Of a stretch of DNA of 64,000 nt, positions 51,849 to 64,000 are shown in pieces. The number at the start of each line of letters is the position of its first letter. The first letter of the stretch is position 1. The notes under the pieces were generated by a model that saw nothing but the letters and a program-made list of their open reading frames with translations, was not told the DNA's origin and did not search any database. Origin of the DNA: Acidimicrobiales bacterium (GTDB lineage Bacteria > Actinomycetota > Acidimicrobiia > Acidimicrobiales > RAAP-2); assembly GCA_015478655.1 (NCBI GenBank), contig JADMIJ010000002.1:53838-117837 (forward strand), in the 5' to 3' direction. The position numbers were made by a program, and so were the translations under genes.

Positions 51849-51854
51849 ACGGTA
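51849..51854 (-). promoter_or_regulatory. -10 hexamer TACCGT that selects the bioB start
   Basis: TACCGT on the minus strand ends 6 nt before the ATG at 51842. It sits in the 55-bp gap to the divergent acyl-CoA dehydrogenase gene. No BirA-type palindrome was recognised here. Confidence 0.45.
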
Positions 51855-51897
51855 GTGGCCGCCGGGAGCCGACAGGAACGACAACAAGGGGACCACC

Positions 51898-53196
51898 GTG
51901 GCATGGGACTTTTCCACCGAACCGGAGTTCGAGGAGCAGCTGGCCTGGATGCGTCAGATGGTGCGGGACCGGATCATCCCGCTCGAGACGCTGTCGCTCA
52001 GTCACGAGGCCATGCTCGAGGCGACCGAGCCCCTGCAGGCCGAGGTCAAGAGCCGGGGGCTGTGGGCGTCCCATCTTCCCGTCGAGCTGGGTGGGGGCGG
52101 GTTCGGCCAGGTCCGCCTCGGCCTCATGCACGAGATCCTCGGCCAGACCCCGTACGGTCCCGTGGTGTTCGGGAACAACGCCCCTGACTCTGGAAACGCC
52201 GAGCTGCTGGCCGTCGGCATCGAGAGCTCGGGGCGGGAGGACCACCGCCAGCGATGGCTGCAGCCCCTGCTGGACGGGCGGATGCGGAGCGGGTTCTCCA
52301 TGACCGAGCCCGGTGCCGGTGCCGACCCCACCATGATCGCCACCACCGCGGTGCGGGACGGGGACGAGTGGGTCATCGACGGCCACAAGTGGTTCACGAG
52401 CAACGGTTCGGTGGCCGACTTCCTCATCGTCATGGCCGTGACCAACCAGGACGTGCACCGCTACCAGGGTTGCTCGATGATCGTGGTACCGACCGACACC
52501 CCCGGGGTGGACATCGTCCGCGACGTGGCCACCATGGAGGACCCGGTCGAGCACTTCGGCAAGTTCGGCGGTCACGCCGAGATCCTCTACCGCGAGGTCC
52601 GGGTCCCCTATGAGAACCTGATCGGCCTCGAGGGTGAAGGGTTCGTCCTGGCTCAGAAGCGTCTGGGCCCCGGCCGGATCCACCACTGCATGCGCTGGCT
52701 CGGCCAGTCCCAGCGGGCCTTCGACATGCTGTGCGAACGGGCGGTGTCCCGCACGACCCACCACTCGCTGCTGGCCGAGAAGCAGACCATCCAGAACTGG
52801 GTAGCCGACTCCCGGGCCGAGATGACGGCGGCGCGGCTGATGACCCTGTACGCGGCGTGGAAGATGGACAGGGAGGGTGCCTCCGCCGCCCGGGTGGAGG
52901 TCGCCATGATCAAGTACTACGGAGCCGCTGTCCTCTACAACGTCATCGATCGGGCCATTCAGGTACACGGCGCCCTCGGGTTCTCCACCGACCTGCCGCT
53001 GGAGTCGATGTACCGCCACGCGCGGGCGGCGCGCATCTACGACGGTCCCGACGAGGTCCACAAGGTGACCGTGGCCCGCCAGACCTTGAAGGAGTACAAG
53101 CCGGTCGACGTGCCCACCGAGCACGTTCCCACTCGGCGGGCAGAGGCCATCGAGCGGTTCGCCCACCTGCTCGAGGTGCAGACCGCCGACCACTGA
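51898..53196 (+). CDS. Acyl-CoA dehydrogenase (ACAD10/11-like)
   Basis: 432 residues from GTG 51898, with AAGGGGA upstream. FAD signature MTEPGAGADPTMIATTAV, WVIDGHKWFTSNGSVADFLIVMAVT, and C-terminal IQVHGALGFSTDLPLESMYRHARAARIYDGPDEVHKVTVARQ (in segments). The YRHARAARIYDGPDEVH ending marks the ACAD10/11-like subgroup that acts on long-chain or hydroxyacyl-CoAs. It oxidises an acyl-CoA with electron transfer to ETF. It is divergent from bioB; any link to pimelate supply is speculative. Confidence 0.88.
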   Translation: MAWDFSTEPEFEEQLAWMRQMVRDRIIPLETLSLSHEAMLEATEPLQAEVKSRGLWASHLPVELGGGGFGQVRLGLMHEILGQTPYGPVVFGNNAPDSGNAELLAVGIESSGREDHRQRWLQPLLDGRMRSGFSMTEPGAGADPTMIATTAVRDGDEWVIDGHKWFTSNGSVADFLIVMAVTNQDVHRYQGCSMIVVPTDTPGVDIVRDVATMEDPVEHFGKFGGHAEILYREVRVPYENLIGLEGEGFVLAQKRLGPGRIHHCMRWLGQSQRAFDMLCERAVSRTTHHSLLAEKQTIQNWVADSRAEMTAARLMTLYAAWKMDREGASAARVEVAMIKYYGAAVLYNVIDRAIQVHGALGFSTDLPLESMYRHARAARIYDGPDEVHKVTVARQTLKEYKPVDVPTEHVPTRRAEAIERFAHLLEVQTADH

Positions 53197-53263
53197 CCGC
53201 CGCCGTCGCCGAGGACCCGCGCCGGCGGTGGGCACGCCGACGCGGCTGCGGCGTCGAGGCCCG

Positions 53264-56850
<3,587 letters not shown>

Positions 56851-56875
<25 letters not shown>

Positions 56876-57765
56876 GCGCCGGCCGGACCCCGACGATCGA
56901 ACTGTCAGCCAGCCGCCACGCGCTCGTCGCCCGTACACCGGTACGGAGAGCGCTACCCCAGCGCGCTCGCCGAACCGTGGGGGCATGGTGCTTCGCCGAC
57001 CACATGGGCCCGGTGTCCCCTGACTCCGACCCGGTGGGAATCGGGCCGCATCCCCACATGGGCCTGCACACGGTGACCTGGCTGGTGGAGGGGGAGCTGC
57101 TGCACCGGGACAGCCTCGGGTCCGAGCAGACCATCCGGCCCGGCCAGCTCAATCTGATGACCGCCGGGGGCGGGGTGAGCCACGCCGAGGAGCTCACGGA
57201 GCAATTCCGGGGCGGCCTGCACGGCATCCAATTGTGGGTGGCTCAGCCGGATGCGACGAGGTGGGGCGCGCCGGCGTTCGAGCATCACGCCGAACTGCCC
57301 CAAGTGGAGCTGACCACCGGCACGGCCACGGTGTTGGTGGGTGAGCTGGCAGGGACGGCCTCACCGGCCCGGACGGACACGGCGTTGGTCGGGGCCGAGC
57401 TCCGGCTGCGACCGGGCTCGCCACTCGTCCCGCTGGAGACGGGCTTCGAGCACGCGCTGGTGGTGTTGGCGGGAGCCGTCGAGGTCGACGGACAGTGGGT
57501 CACCTCCGGCCATCTCGGCTACCTCAGCCCTGGTCGCGACGAGGTCGCCCTCGGCACCACCGACGACAGCCGCGTGTTGCTCATCGGCGGCACACCCTTC
57601 GGATCCCCCATCGTGATGTGGTGGAACTTCGTGGGTCGGTCCCGTCGGGAGATGGCCGATAGTGGGTCCGAGTGGAACGCCGGGGCAGAGCGGTTCGGGG
57701 AGACCGGCTCGCCCATGGCCCGGATCCCCGCGCCGACGCCACCATGGCGTGATCCCGTCGGGTAA
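56851..57765 (+). CDS. Pirin family protein
   Basis: About 304 residues if started at GTG 56851 (56848 also GTG); the true start is uncertain because the frame is open upstream through the end of the previous gene. The pirin metal site is complete in HPHMGLHTVTWLVEGELLHRDS (in part) and MTAGGGVSHAEE: two His of HxH, a third His and the Glu. The C-terminal cupin half has PLETGFEHALVVLAGAVEVDGQWV. Pirins bind Fe and act as quercetinase-like dioxygenases or redox-linked cofactors. It overlaps the beta-helix gene by about 25 bp. Confidence 0.82.
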
Positions 57766-57828
57766 CCCCGATGCGACGTCCCGGTCGGCTCGTCCCTGAC
57801 GGGCCGATCGGTGCGCGGCCAATCCCGC

Positions 57829-60651
57829 TCATGGTGCCTGAACCGATGCCGACAGGGGCTGAGCGGAGGACGATTCACCGACCCCCAGTGTGTAGATGCC
57901 CGGCACCGTCGTCCAGTTCCCTCCGACGAAGGCCTGGAACTTGGAGGCCGGCACGGACAGGGTGACGGTCCGGGTCTGGCCGGGGTCGAGCGTCACCGGC
58001 GAAAACGCCACCAGTTGGGCCGGCGGTTCGCCGGCACCGGACGGGTAGGTGAGGTAGGCCTGCGGCACGTCGATCCCCGTCCTGGCCCCGATGTTGCTCA
58101 CTCGTACGGCGACGGCGAAGCCGCGGCGGGTGTGGGTGACGACCAGGCCGCCGAGCGCGAAGCGGGTGTACGAGAGGCCATAGCCGAATGGAAACAGCGG
58201 TGTGATGCCGGTGGCGTTGTTGTAGCGGTAGCCCACCAGCAGGCCCTCGGAGTAGGAAGCGGTCAGGTCGGTGCCGGGCCATTGGGCCGGGGAGCTGACT
58301 GCCGCCCGGGCGTCCGACGTCGGGAAGGTGACCGGCAATCGCCCGGACGGATTGACGTCGCCGTACAGGAGGGCGGCGATGGCAGCACCGTCCTTCTCCC
58401 CCGGGTACCACCCTTCGATGACGCCGGCGACCTGTCCCAGCCAGGGCATGAGCACGGGGCCGCCGGTGTTGAGCACGACGACGGTCCGCGGGTTGGCGGC
58501 GGCGACGGCGGTGATCAGAGCGTTCTCATTGCCAGGCAGGGTCAGAGACGGCCGATCGAAGGCCTCGGAGCTGAAGTCCCCGGCGAAGATCACGGCCACG
58601 TGGGCCTTGCGGGCTGCGTCAACCGCGGACGCGATCTGGTCGCTGACGTACTGCCACCCGAGGGTGAGGGTGCTCGGGGTGATCGTCGACTCGCCCGATG
58701 GCGTCAGCTTGTCGAAGGGCTTCCAGTCGAGGTGCACCTGGTAGGCGTGGCCACCGGTGAGGGACACCGTCTGCGCCCACCGGCCACGGGCGTGGCTGAG
58801 GGTGTCGGCGACGGCCGGCGACCCGTCCAGGGTCAGGCTGGCTCCGCCGGATCCCTGGAGCGAGAGGGTGTACAGGCCTGTGCGGGGTGGGGTGAGCGTG
58901 CCTGTCCAGGTGGCGACGACGTCGGCCCACCCTGCCGGCAACACGATGTCCGAGCGGGTGGGGGAGGGCGCCCCGCCCAGCGCAGGTCTGCCCCCGAGGG
59001 AGAGTGGATGGCGTAGCCGGTCCACCGCCGCTGAGGCCGGCGTATGGGGCAGGAGAGGGCTGATCGAGGGGTGGGGACGAATGGACGCGTCGATCGAGGG
59101 CTCGATGCTCTGGACCGACATCGGCCCGGTGTCCGGATCTGTCTGGGTGAGGGTGAGAGTCAGCCCGTGCCCGGCGCCCGAGGAGGGGGTCAGGACGCTG
59201 GAGGGGATGGCGGGAAGCGGTCCGGTGGTGCTGCCCCCGTCCGAGAAGGAGACGGATGTGTGGGAGCCGGCGCGCTTGCGGATGGCGGCGACCGGGGTCG
59301 AGGTGAACGGCGCCACGACCCTCGAGCTGCCGAGGCCGGTGGTCACGGCCTGCGGGCCGGCGTCGGCGCCGATCACGGCCACCGACCTGGCCCGGGAGGC
59401 GGCCAGGGGCAGGATCCCGCGCTCGTTCTTGAGCAGCACGGCCGAACGCTCGGCGGCGATCAGGGCGAAGTCGGTGTGCGACGGGGTGTCGACCACGGAG
59501 CCGGGGGAACCGACGTCCTGGTGACCGACGAGATCGTGGGCGAACATCTGTGTGAGGACCTTGGTGACGGCGGCGTCGACCGCGGGCATGGGGAGCAGGT
59601 GCTCGTGCACCAGCCTTCCCAGCTGCGCGGCGTTGGACGGTTTGATCAGGTCGGTCCCGGCGGCGAGCGCGGCAACCGGGTCGTGAACGGAGCCCAGGTC
59701 GGAGCGGACGAAGCCGCTGAATCCCCACTGGCTGAGCAGGTTCAACAACCCCTGGTCCTGGCACTGGTAGGTCCCGTTCAGCTGCGGATAGGCGCACATC
59801 ACCGCCGAGACGTGGGCCTGGGTGACCGCGGCCCTGAAGGGAGGCAGATAGATCTCCTGCAGGGCGCGTTGGGGCACCGCATCATCGAGCTCGCCGCGAT
59901 CGGTCTCCTGGCCGTAGACCGCGAAGTGCTTGGCCATAGCCATGGCCCCGCCGGACTGGATCCCCTGGATGTCGGCGACTCCCATGGCCGAGACCACGGC
60001 TGGATCCTCGCCGAACCCCTCGTAGCCCCGACCGTTCTGGGGCACGCGATCGATGTTGAGCGTCGGGCCCTGGATGACGTCGATGCCCTGCCCGTTGGCC
60101 TCGGATCCCTGGACCTGGCCGTAGGCGTGGGCGATGGCGGTGTCGAAGGTGGCGGCGATGCCCAGGGGGGCGGGTAACTGGGTGACATGGACGGCGCCGA
60201 ATGCCAATCCTTGGGGCCCGTCCTGGAGGGTGAGGGAAGGTATGCACAGCCGCCGGGCGCCGGCGTTGACGTTCTCGTAGACGCCGGAGTTGACAAGGAC
60301 GGTCATGCCGAACTTCTCCGCCGCGGTCATGCGGCGGAGCACCGTCCGGGCCAGGGCCGACGGCGTCGCCTGCCGGTCCATGGCGGCCTTCAGCCACGGG
60401 CACCGCGAGGCCAGGTCGGGACTGGTCGGGGCGGCCGCAGGGGCACTGGGGGTTGCCGTGCCCTCAGGGGTGCCGTTGACCTGGTCGGCGACCTCGCCCG
60501 GAACCGGGCTCTCGGCCACCAGCAGGACGATCAGGGCAAAGGCGGCCAGCGCCACAGCGACGGGCAGGCGCCACGATCGGGGCAGTCTCGGCCGGTTCCG
60601 CCGCTGCGGCTGAGGGTCGTCGGAGGAGGGGTTCACGGGCTCGGCGGCCAA
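57829..60651 (-). CDS. Secreted glycoside hydrolase family 3 enzyme with PA14 domain
   Basis: 940 residues from TTG 60651; GTG 60636 is an alternative and better placed relative to TATGTT at 60656-60651. N-terminal signal anchor (VAVALAAFALIVLLVAES). GH3 barrel: AKHFAVYGQETDR, VSAVMCAYPQLNG and the nucleophile Asp in GFVRSDLGSVHDP. A PA14-like insert around residue 500-650 (DIVLPAGWADVVATW, GTLTPPRTGLYTLSL) is typical of beta-glucosidases that bind long glycans. The second GH3 domain (FAGDFSSEAFDRPSLTLPGNENALI in part; GGPVLMPWL) and a C-terminal fibronectin III-like domain follow. It hydrolyses beta-linked glucosides or xylosides outside the cell. Confidence 0.92.
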   Translation of the reverse strand: MAAEPVNPSSDDPQPQRRNRPRLPRSWRLPVAVALAAFALIVLLVAESPVPGEVADQVNGTPEGTATPSAPAAAPTSPDLASRCPWLKAAMDRQATPSALARTVLRRMTAAEKFGMTVLVNSGVYENVNAGARRLCIPSLTLQDGPQGLAFGAVHVTQLPAPLGIAATFDTAIAHAYGQVQGSEANGQGIDVIQGPTLNIDRVPQNGRGYEGFGEDPAVVSAMGVADIQGIQSGGAMAMAKHFAVYGQETDRGELDDAVPQRALQEIYLPPFRAAVTQAHVSAVMCAYPQLNGTYQCQDQGLLNLLSQWGFSGFVRSDLGSVHDPVAALAAGTDLIKPSNAAQLGRLVHEHLLPMPAVDAAVTKVLTQMFAHDLVGHQDVGSPGSVVDTPSHTDFALIAAERSAVLLKNERGILPLAASRARSVAVIGADAGPQAVTTGLGSSRVVAPFTSTPVAAIRKRAGSHTSVSFSDGGSTTGPLPAIPSSVLTPSSGAGHGLTLTLTQTDPDTGPMSVQSIEPSIDASIRPHPSISPLLPHTPASAAVDRLRHPLSLGGRPALGGAPSPTRSDIVLPAGWADVVATWTGTLTPPRTGLYTLSLQGSGGASLTLDGSPAVADTLSHARGRWAQTVSLTGGHAYQVHLDWKPFDKLTPSGESTITPSTLTLGWQYVSDQIASAVDAARKAHVAVIFAGDFSSEAFDRPSLTLPGNENALITAVAAANPRTVVVLNTGGPVLMPWLGQVAGVIEGWYPGEKDGAAIAALLYGDVNPSGRLPVTFPTSDARAAVSSPAQWPGTDLTASYSEGLLVGYRYNNATGITPLFPFGYGLSYTRFALGGLVVTHTRRGFAVAVRVSNIGARTGIDVPQAYLTYPSGAGEPPAQLVAFSPVTLDPGQTRTVTLSVPASKFQAFVGGNWTTVPGIYTLGVGESSSAQPLSASVQAP

Positions 60652-60689
60652 ACATAGCGACGGTCGGCCGACTTCCGTGGTCGGTGGCG

Positions 60690-60729
60690 TTGCGTCAGAT
60701 GTAAGTAACGCGCTAATGTAACTGTGTAA
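60690..60729 (+). promoter_or_regulatory. Promoter with GTAA repeats upstream of RHH-like gene
   Basis: TTGCGT (60690-60695) and TAATGT (60714-60719) are spaced 18 nt. GTAA occurs four times (60701, 60705, 60718, 60726), overlapping and flanking the -10. Ribbon-helix-helix proteins often bind short direct repeats like this, so autoregulation by the gene that follows is plausible. Confidence 0.5.
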
Positions 60730-60747
60730 TCACCACAGGAGGAGCCA

Positions 60748-61314
60748 ATGAGACACGCACACGAGGGCTTCGGACGCAGGGCCTCGGCCGGCGAAGACAA
60801 GCCGTCTGCGGAAGGCCTCGCCGGCTGGCTCGCCGGCCGCCTACCCGAGGACTGGTTCGAGACCGCACCAACCGTCACCGTCGACCGTGACGAGATCCTC
60901 ATCGTGGGAAGGGTCCCCGCACCCGACCTCCCGGATGGCGATGACGACGTGAGCCGAGCGGCCGGCGAGGCGGGGCGGATCACCCGGTTTCGCGAGGACA
61001 CGCGCGACGAGCGAATGGCCATTGCCCGCGAGGCGGAGCATCGGTTCCGACGGAGCGTGGCGTGGGGAGCGGAGGTCGGTGAGACGGCTGCGGTGTTCAC
61101 CAACCTGTCGGTACCGGTCATGACCCGCCTCCGGCAGCCGGAACGACTCGTCCTCGACACGCTCGTCGACAGTGGGGTGGCCCGCAGCCGTTCCGACGCG
61201 CTGGCCTGGTGCGTGAAGCTGGTGGCATCCCACACCGACGAATGGCTGCGGGATCTTCGCTCCGCCATGGAGACGGTGGAGACCGTCCGCAAGCAGGGTC
61301 CCCCGGCGGCATAG
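60748..61314 (+). CDS. Ribbon-helix-helix-like conserved actinobacterial protein
   Basis: 188 residues, with AGGAGGA 6 nt before ATG 60748. Residues 25-60 (GLAGWLAGRLPEDWF, then VTVDRDEILIVGRV) recur in a family of actinobacterial proteins of unknown role. The C-terminal half has a ribbon-helix-helix pattern: a short strand (TNLSVPVMTRL) followed by ERLVLDTLVDSGVARSRSDAL, whose SRSDAL is the turn before helix B. It may be a DNA-binding regulator acting on its own promoter, which carries GTAA repeats. The N-terminal part could sense a ligand; no enzyme motif. Confidence 0.7.
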   Translation: MRHAHEGFGRRASAGEDKPSAEGLAGWLAGRLPEDWFETAPTVTVDRDEILIVGRVPAPDLPDGDDDVSRAAGEAGRITRFREDTRDERMAIAREAEHRFRRSVAWGAEVGETAAVFTNLSVPVMTRLRQPERLVLDTLVDSGVARSRSDALAWCVKLVASHTDEWLRDLRSAMETVETVRKQGPPAA

Positions 61315-61333
61315 ACGCGCCGCAGGGCCTCGC

Positions 61334-61339
61334 TAGTCT
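61334..61339 (+). promoter_or_regulatory. -10 hexamer TAGTCT that selects the beta-propeller start
   Basis: TAGTCT ends exactly 7 nt before GTG 61347, supporting that codon as the start of the next gene over the in-frame ATG at 61392. Confidence 0.45.
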
Positions 61340-61346
61340 TCCGTTG

Positions 61347-63002
61347 GTGAAGGGCGGCCAGCGGCCAGGATCGAGCTCGGCGAGAAGGGCGATGTCCTGT
61401 GGGCAGCCGGGTCGGTTGGGACCCCTGGCGATCGCCGCCATCGCCGTGGTCGTCATCATCGCAAGTCTCGTCGCCATCGGCACCGCGGCGGTCCCGGCGG
61501 CTTCCTCTGCCGCCACCGATCCGGCGGGGTGGACGGTCTACCACCACGACGCCGCGGGCAGCGGTGTGACCGGGTCGGTGTCCGCCGTGGACTCCACCCA
61601 ACCCAAGTGGGCATCCACCGTCCTTGACGGCCAGCTCTACGGTGAGCCCCTGGTGTCGGGAGGCCGGGTCTACATGGCGACGGAGAACGACACGGTCTAT
61701 GCATTGTCGGCCACCGACGGCGCCGTCGTCTGGGAGAGGCACCTCGGAAGCCCTGTGCCTGCGTCATCGCTGCCGTGCGGAAACATCCAGCCCACGGTGG
61801 GCATCACCGGCACACCGGTCATCGACGAGTCCCGAGGTGAGCTGTTCGCGGTGGCCGACGAGGTGGTCGGCGGGAGATCGGCGCACGTCCTCGTCGGGCT
61901 GAGCGTGGCCTCCGGCAAGACGGAGATGACCCAAGACGTCGATCCGGGGGGAGTGAACACGGACGCCCTGTTGCAACGGACCGGCCTGACCCTCGACGCC
62001 GGGCAGGTCATCTTCGGGCTCGGCGGCAACTACGGAGACTGCTCCACCTACCGGGGAAGGGTGGTGGCCGTCAACGAGTCGGGGGGCCCGGCGGTGGACT
62101 TCACGGTCGATGCAGGGGATGGCCAGGACAAGGGCGCCATCTGGATGGGAGGCGGGGCGCCTGCCGTCGACGGCAGCGGCAACATCTGGGTGGGCGTCGG
62201 CAACGGATCGGTGACATCGGCGGCCCGCGCCTACGACTACAGCGACTCGGTGCTCGAACTCTCGCCATCGCTGCGGCTCCTGCAGTTCTTCGCCCCGACC
62301 AGCTGGGCCTCGGACAACCAGCAGGACCTCGACCTCTCGATGGTGCCGGCGCTGCTTTCGAACGGCCAGGTGATTGTGGCGGGAAAGTCGCGCACTGCCT
62401 ATCTCCTCAACGGGGCGCGCCTCGGGGGCATCGGTGGACAACTGGCCACGCGTGGATCAGTGTGCAGTGACGACATCGATGGCGGCAGCGCCGTGGTGGG
62501 AACGGTCGCCTACCTTCCCTGCCTCAGTGGTGTCATCGCCGTCCAGGCAGATGCCTCTCCGGCGAGGCTTCGCATGCTCTGGAGCTCGGGGACCGGTGGC
62601 GGACCCCCGATCGTGGCGGCCGGCCTTGTGTGGACGATCGGACAGAACGGCGTCCTGTACGGCCTCAACCCGGGCACGGGGGCGGTGCAGCAGCAGGCCT
62701 CTGTCGGCACACCGGCCAACCACTTCCCCACACCGAGCGCGGGTGACGGACTCCTCCTGGCCGCCGCACAGGATCGCGTGGTCGCCTTCGCGGCCTCCTC
62801 GCCAGGTGCGACCGCGACCACCGCACCAGCGGCCGCCACCACCATCCCGGGGAGCCGGGCCGCCCAAAACAACGCCACGACGAGCACTGCGAGCAAGGGT
62901 CCGTCATCGGTGGCCGAGGTGGTCGTCGTTCTCGTCGGACTGGCGGTGGTCGGTTCCATCGGTTGGCTCCTTTGGCGGCGGCGGACCGCCAAGTCCAGAT
63001 AG
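61347..63002 (+). CDS. Surface PQQ-like beta-propeller protein with C-terminal membrane anchor
   Basis: 551 residues from GTG 61347 (leaderless geometry); ATG 61392 with AAGGG upstream is the alternative. N-terminal transmembrane/signal segment (GPLAIAAIAVVVIIASLVAIG), then a PQQ-like repeat propeller starting WTVYHHDAAGSGVTG, with recurring blades such as GRVYMATENDTVYALSATDGAVVWE and VYGLNPGTGAV-type elements. Thr/Pro-rich linker, then a C-terminal TM helix (VVVVLVGLAVVGSIGWLLW) and a basic tail. No quinoprotein catalytic residues were identified, so it may be a binding or scaffold protein on the cell surface. The gene follows the RHH-like gene by 32 bp. Confidence 0.78.
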   Translation: MKGGQRPGSSSARRAMSCGQPGRLGPLAIAAIAVVVIIASLVAIGTAAVPAASSAATDPAGWTVYHHDAAGSGVTGSVSAVDSTQPKWASTVLDGQLYGEPLVSGGRVYMATENDTVYALSATDGAVVWERHLGSPVPASSLPCGNIQPTVGITGTPVIDESRGELFAVADEVVGGRSAHVLVGLSVASGKTEMTQDVDPGGVNTDALLQRTGLTLDAGQVIFGLGGNYGDCSTYRGRVVAVNESGGPAVDFTVDAGDGQDKGAIWMGGGAPAVDGSGNIWVGVGNGSVTSAARAYDYSDSVLELSPSLRLLQFFAPTSWASDNQQDLDLSMVPALLSNGQVIVAGKSRTAYLLNGARLGGIGGQLATRGSVCSDDIDGGSAVVGTVAYLPCLSGVIAVQADASPARLRMLWSSGTGGGPPIVAAGLVWTIGQNGVLYGLNPGTGAVQQQASVGTPANHFPTPSAGDGLLLAAAQDRVVAFAASSPGATATTAPAAATTIPGSRAAQNNATTSTASKGPSSVAEVVVVLVGLAVVGSIGWLLWRRRTAKSR

Positions 63003-63228
63003 TGGCTCTTCGGAATGAGCAGGGTCTGGCGTGAGCGAGAGCGAGCACTTGGCTCTGCGCGGCAGAACGGTATCCCACAGAGCCGGTGCTCAGGGATACG
63101 CCTGGCAGTCCGGGCGAGGCCGGGAAAATTTCCACCTCGCTCATACGCGATGACATCGCCCACTGGCAAACGTCTGATAGACGACACGACGCTGCGCAGT
63201 GTTGCCGGACTACCAGACGGGAGACGCA

Positions 63229-63753
63229 ATGGACATCATCAACTTGGGTGCGACAGACGGGTTGCCCCCCGTGAACTGGGCGAACGTCGTCGAGAAGCTC
63301 GATGCCGGATCGCCGCCGGCTCCAGACGCCCACAACGCTCGCACGACGTGGCTCTCGACGGTGAACGAGGATGGGAGCCCGCACGTGACGGCGGTCGGTG
63401 CGCTGTGGCTGGACGGAAACTTCTGGTTCCAGACCGGATCGGGTACCCGGAAGGGCCGGAACGTCGCTCGCGACCCGCGCTGCTCGATCGCGGTGTCAAT
63501 TCGTGATGCAGATGTCGTGGCCGAAGGTGAGGCAGAGCGGGAGACCGACCCGCTCACACTGACGCGCCTTGCCAAGGCCTGGGCGGACCAGGGCTGGCCC
63601 GCCGAAGTGGATGAGACCGGGTCCGGTATCACCGCTCCTTTCAATGCGCCGTCGCAAGGACCACCGCCGTGGAACGTATTTCGCATCAAGCCACATTCGG
63701 TGACCGTCGTACTGGGCACCGAGCCGGGCGGGCTGACTCGTTTCAGGTTCTGA
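63229..63753 (+). CDS. Pyridoxamine 5'-phosphate oxidase/F420-binding split-barrel family protein
   Basis: 174 residues from ATG 63229 (GGGAG upstream). The split beta-barrel flavin fold is seen: TTWLSTVNEDGSPHVTAVGALWLDGNFWFQTG (in part) and RNVARDPRCSIAVSIRDADVVAEGEA. The HVTAVGALW segment and RKGRNVARDPRCS phosphate-binding stretch are typical of PPOX/FDOR proteins in actinobacteria, which use FMN or F420. Substrate unknown. The 226 bp before it contain no gene. Confidence 0.85.
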   Translation: MDIINLGATDGLPPVNWANVVEKLDAGSPPAPDAHNARTTWLSTVNEDGSPHVTAVGALWLDGNFWFQTGSGTRKGRNVARDPRCSIAVSIRDADVVAEGEAERETDPLTLTRLAKAWADQGWPAEVDETGSGITAPFNAPSQGPPPWNVFRIKPHSVTVVLGTEPGGLTRFRF

Positions 63754-63897
63754 CTTCAGCCAGCGAGGCGCTTGCCCGGCCTCGCCGGTCGGTGAGGTCG
63801 TCGAGTCACGCTCCGGTCATCCAGCCGCTCTTTCGGCCCCAGCCCGGGGCGCATAGATAACGGCTCGGAACCGGTGATCTGGGGCAGGCTGGCGTCT

Positions 63898-64000
63898 GTG
63901 GATGCCAGCGAACGCGACCGTTTGGCAGCGCGCCCTCTGGCCGTACAGCGTTCGAGGTTGTTCGACCAGCACGCCGGGGCCTACGACCGGTTCCGGCCGA
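63898..64000 (+). CDS. SAM-dependent methyltransferase, 3' truncated by window
   Basis: An open frame from GTG 63898 to the window end (34 residues). It contains SRLFDQHAGAYDRFRP, the start of many class I SAM methyltransferases of actinobacteria (AxxYDRFRP precedes the first strand). No Rossmann motif is yet in view, so this is a partial, tentative call. Confidence 0.5.
   Translation, partial: MDASERDRLAARPLAVQRSRLFDQHAGAYDRFRP

Noticed and set aside
53197..53263. GC-rich hairpin between the convergent acyl-CoA dehydrogenase and ahcY genes as terminator
   Set aside because: Stems are only 5-6 bp and no T-tract follows; in this GC range such hairpins occur by chance.
57811..59016. Plus-strand open frame antisense to the GH3 gene
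   Set aside because: Arg/Gly/Val-rich shadow with no motif; the minus strand carries a complete GH3 domain set.
63121..63135. ggaaaatttcc palindrome upstream of the PPOX gene as an operator
   Set aside because: Short, single copy, about 95 nt from the start with no promoter box nearby; not enough to support a site.

Overview
The window is about 64 kb of gene-dense, very GC-rich chromosome. The gene families (DUF5719, DUF3039, GAP/Sap-type transporter, SCO6745 family, mycothiol-transferase-like DinB fold, a BsaP-like protein after bioB) point to an actinobacterium. Many genes carry a TANNNT hexamer 5-9 nt before the start codon, as expected for leaderless mRNAs. A deep actinobacterial lineage such as Acidimicrobiia is my best guess, but no rRNA or other decisive marker is present. 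No phage, insertion sequence, CRISPR array or tRNA was seen.

Layout. 1-9.6 kb is an envelope glycan region: three GT4-type glycosyltransferases and a GDP-4-keto-6-deoxymannose reductase in tight order, a terminator, a small coiled-coil protein on the minus strand with a near-consensus promoter, then a giant GT2/membrane fusion coupled to a DUF5719 protein. 9.6-16.6 kb holds single genes: aldo/keto reductase, small lipoprotein, ArsC-like and AhpD-like proteins, a phosphodiester glycosidase, a divergent alpha/beta hydrolase/TetR pair with a palindromic operator, and a DinB-fold protein. 16.7-26.3 kb carries FtsH divergent from a CPBP protease, a GT-C-like membrane protein, a Lon-N domain protein, and phosphomannomutase-Trm112-SIS isomerase.

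26.4-33.1 kb is the classical raiA(hpf)-secA-prfB-ftsE-ftsX order. It is preceded by a structured non-coding RNA closed by a 16-bp terminal helix that fits the known raiA-motif class. 33.2-39.3 kb has a secreted lipase, a serine hydrolase, a sugar nucleotidyltransferase, and a divergent acyl-CoA synthetase/acyl-CoA dehydrogenase pair. 39.35-43.2 kb has an archaeal-type riboflavin synthase divergent from bioA-bioF-bioD. The remaining biotin gene, bioB, lies at 50.7 kb and is followed by a Cys-rich BsaP-like gene.

43.3-50.4 kb has an NfeD-domain/SPFH pair, an ABC-F ATPase, a Maf/tRNA-dihydrouridine synthase pair, DUF3039 and a GAP-family transporter. 51.9-64 kb has an acyl-CoA dehydrogenase, S-adenosylhomocysteinase, a beta-helix lipoprotein, a pirin, a secreted GH3 glycosidase, a ribbon-helix-helix-like protein with GTAA repeats in its promoter, a surface beta-propeller protein, a PPOX-family protein, and the start of a methyltransferase cut by the window end.

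The items most worth a second look are the raiA-motif RNA, the archaeal-type RibC, the BsaP-like gene with extra CxxC pairs, the TetR/hydrolase operator, and the pervasive leaderless promoter signature.
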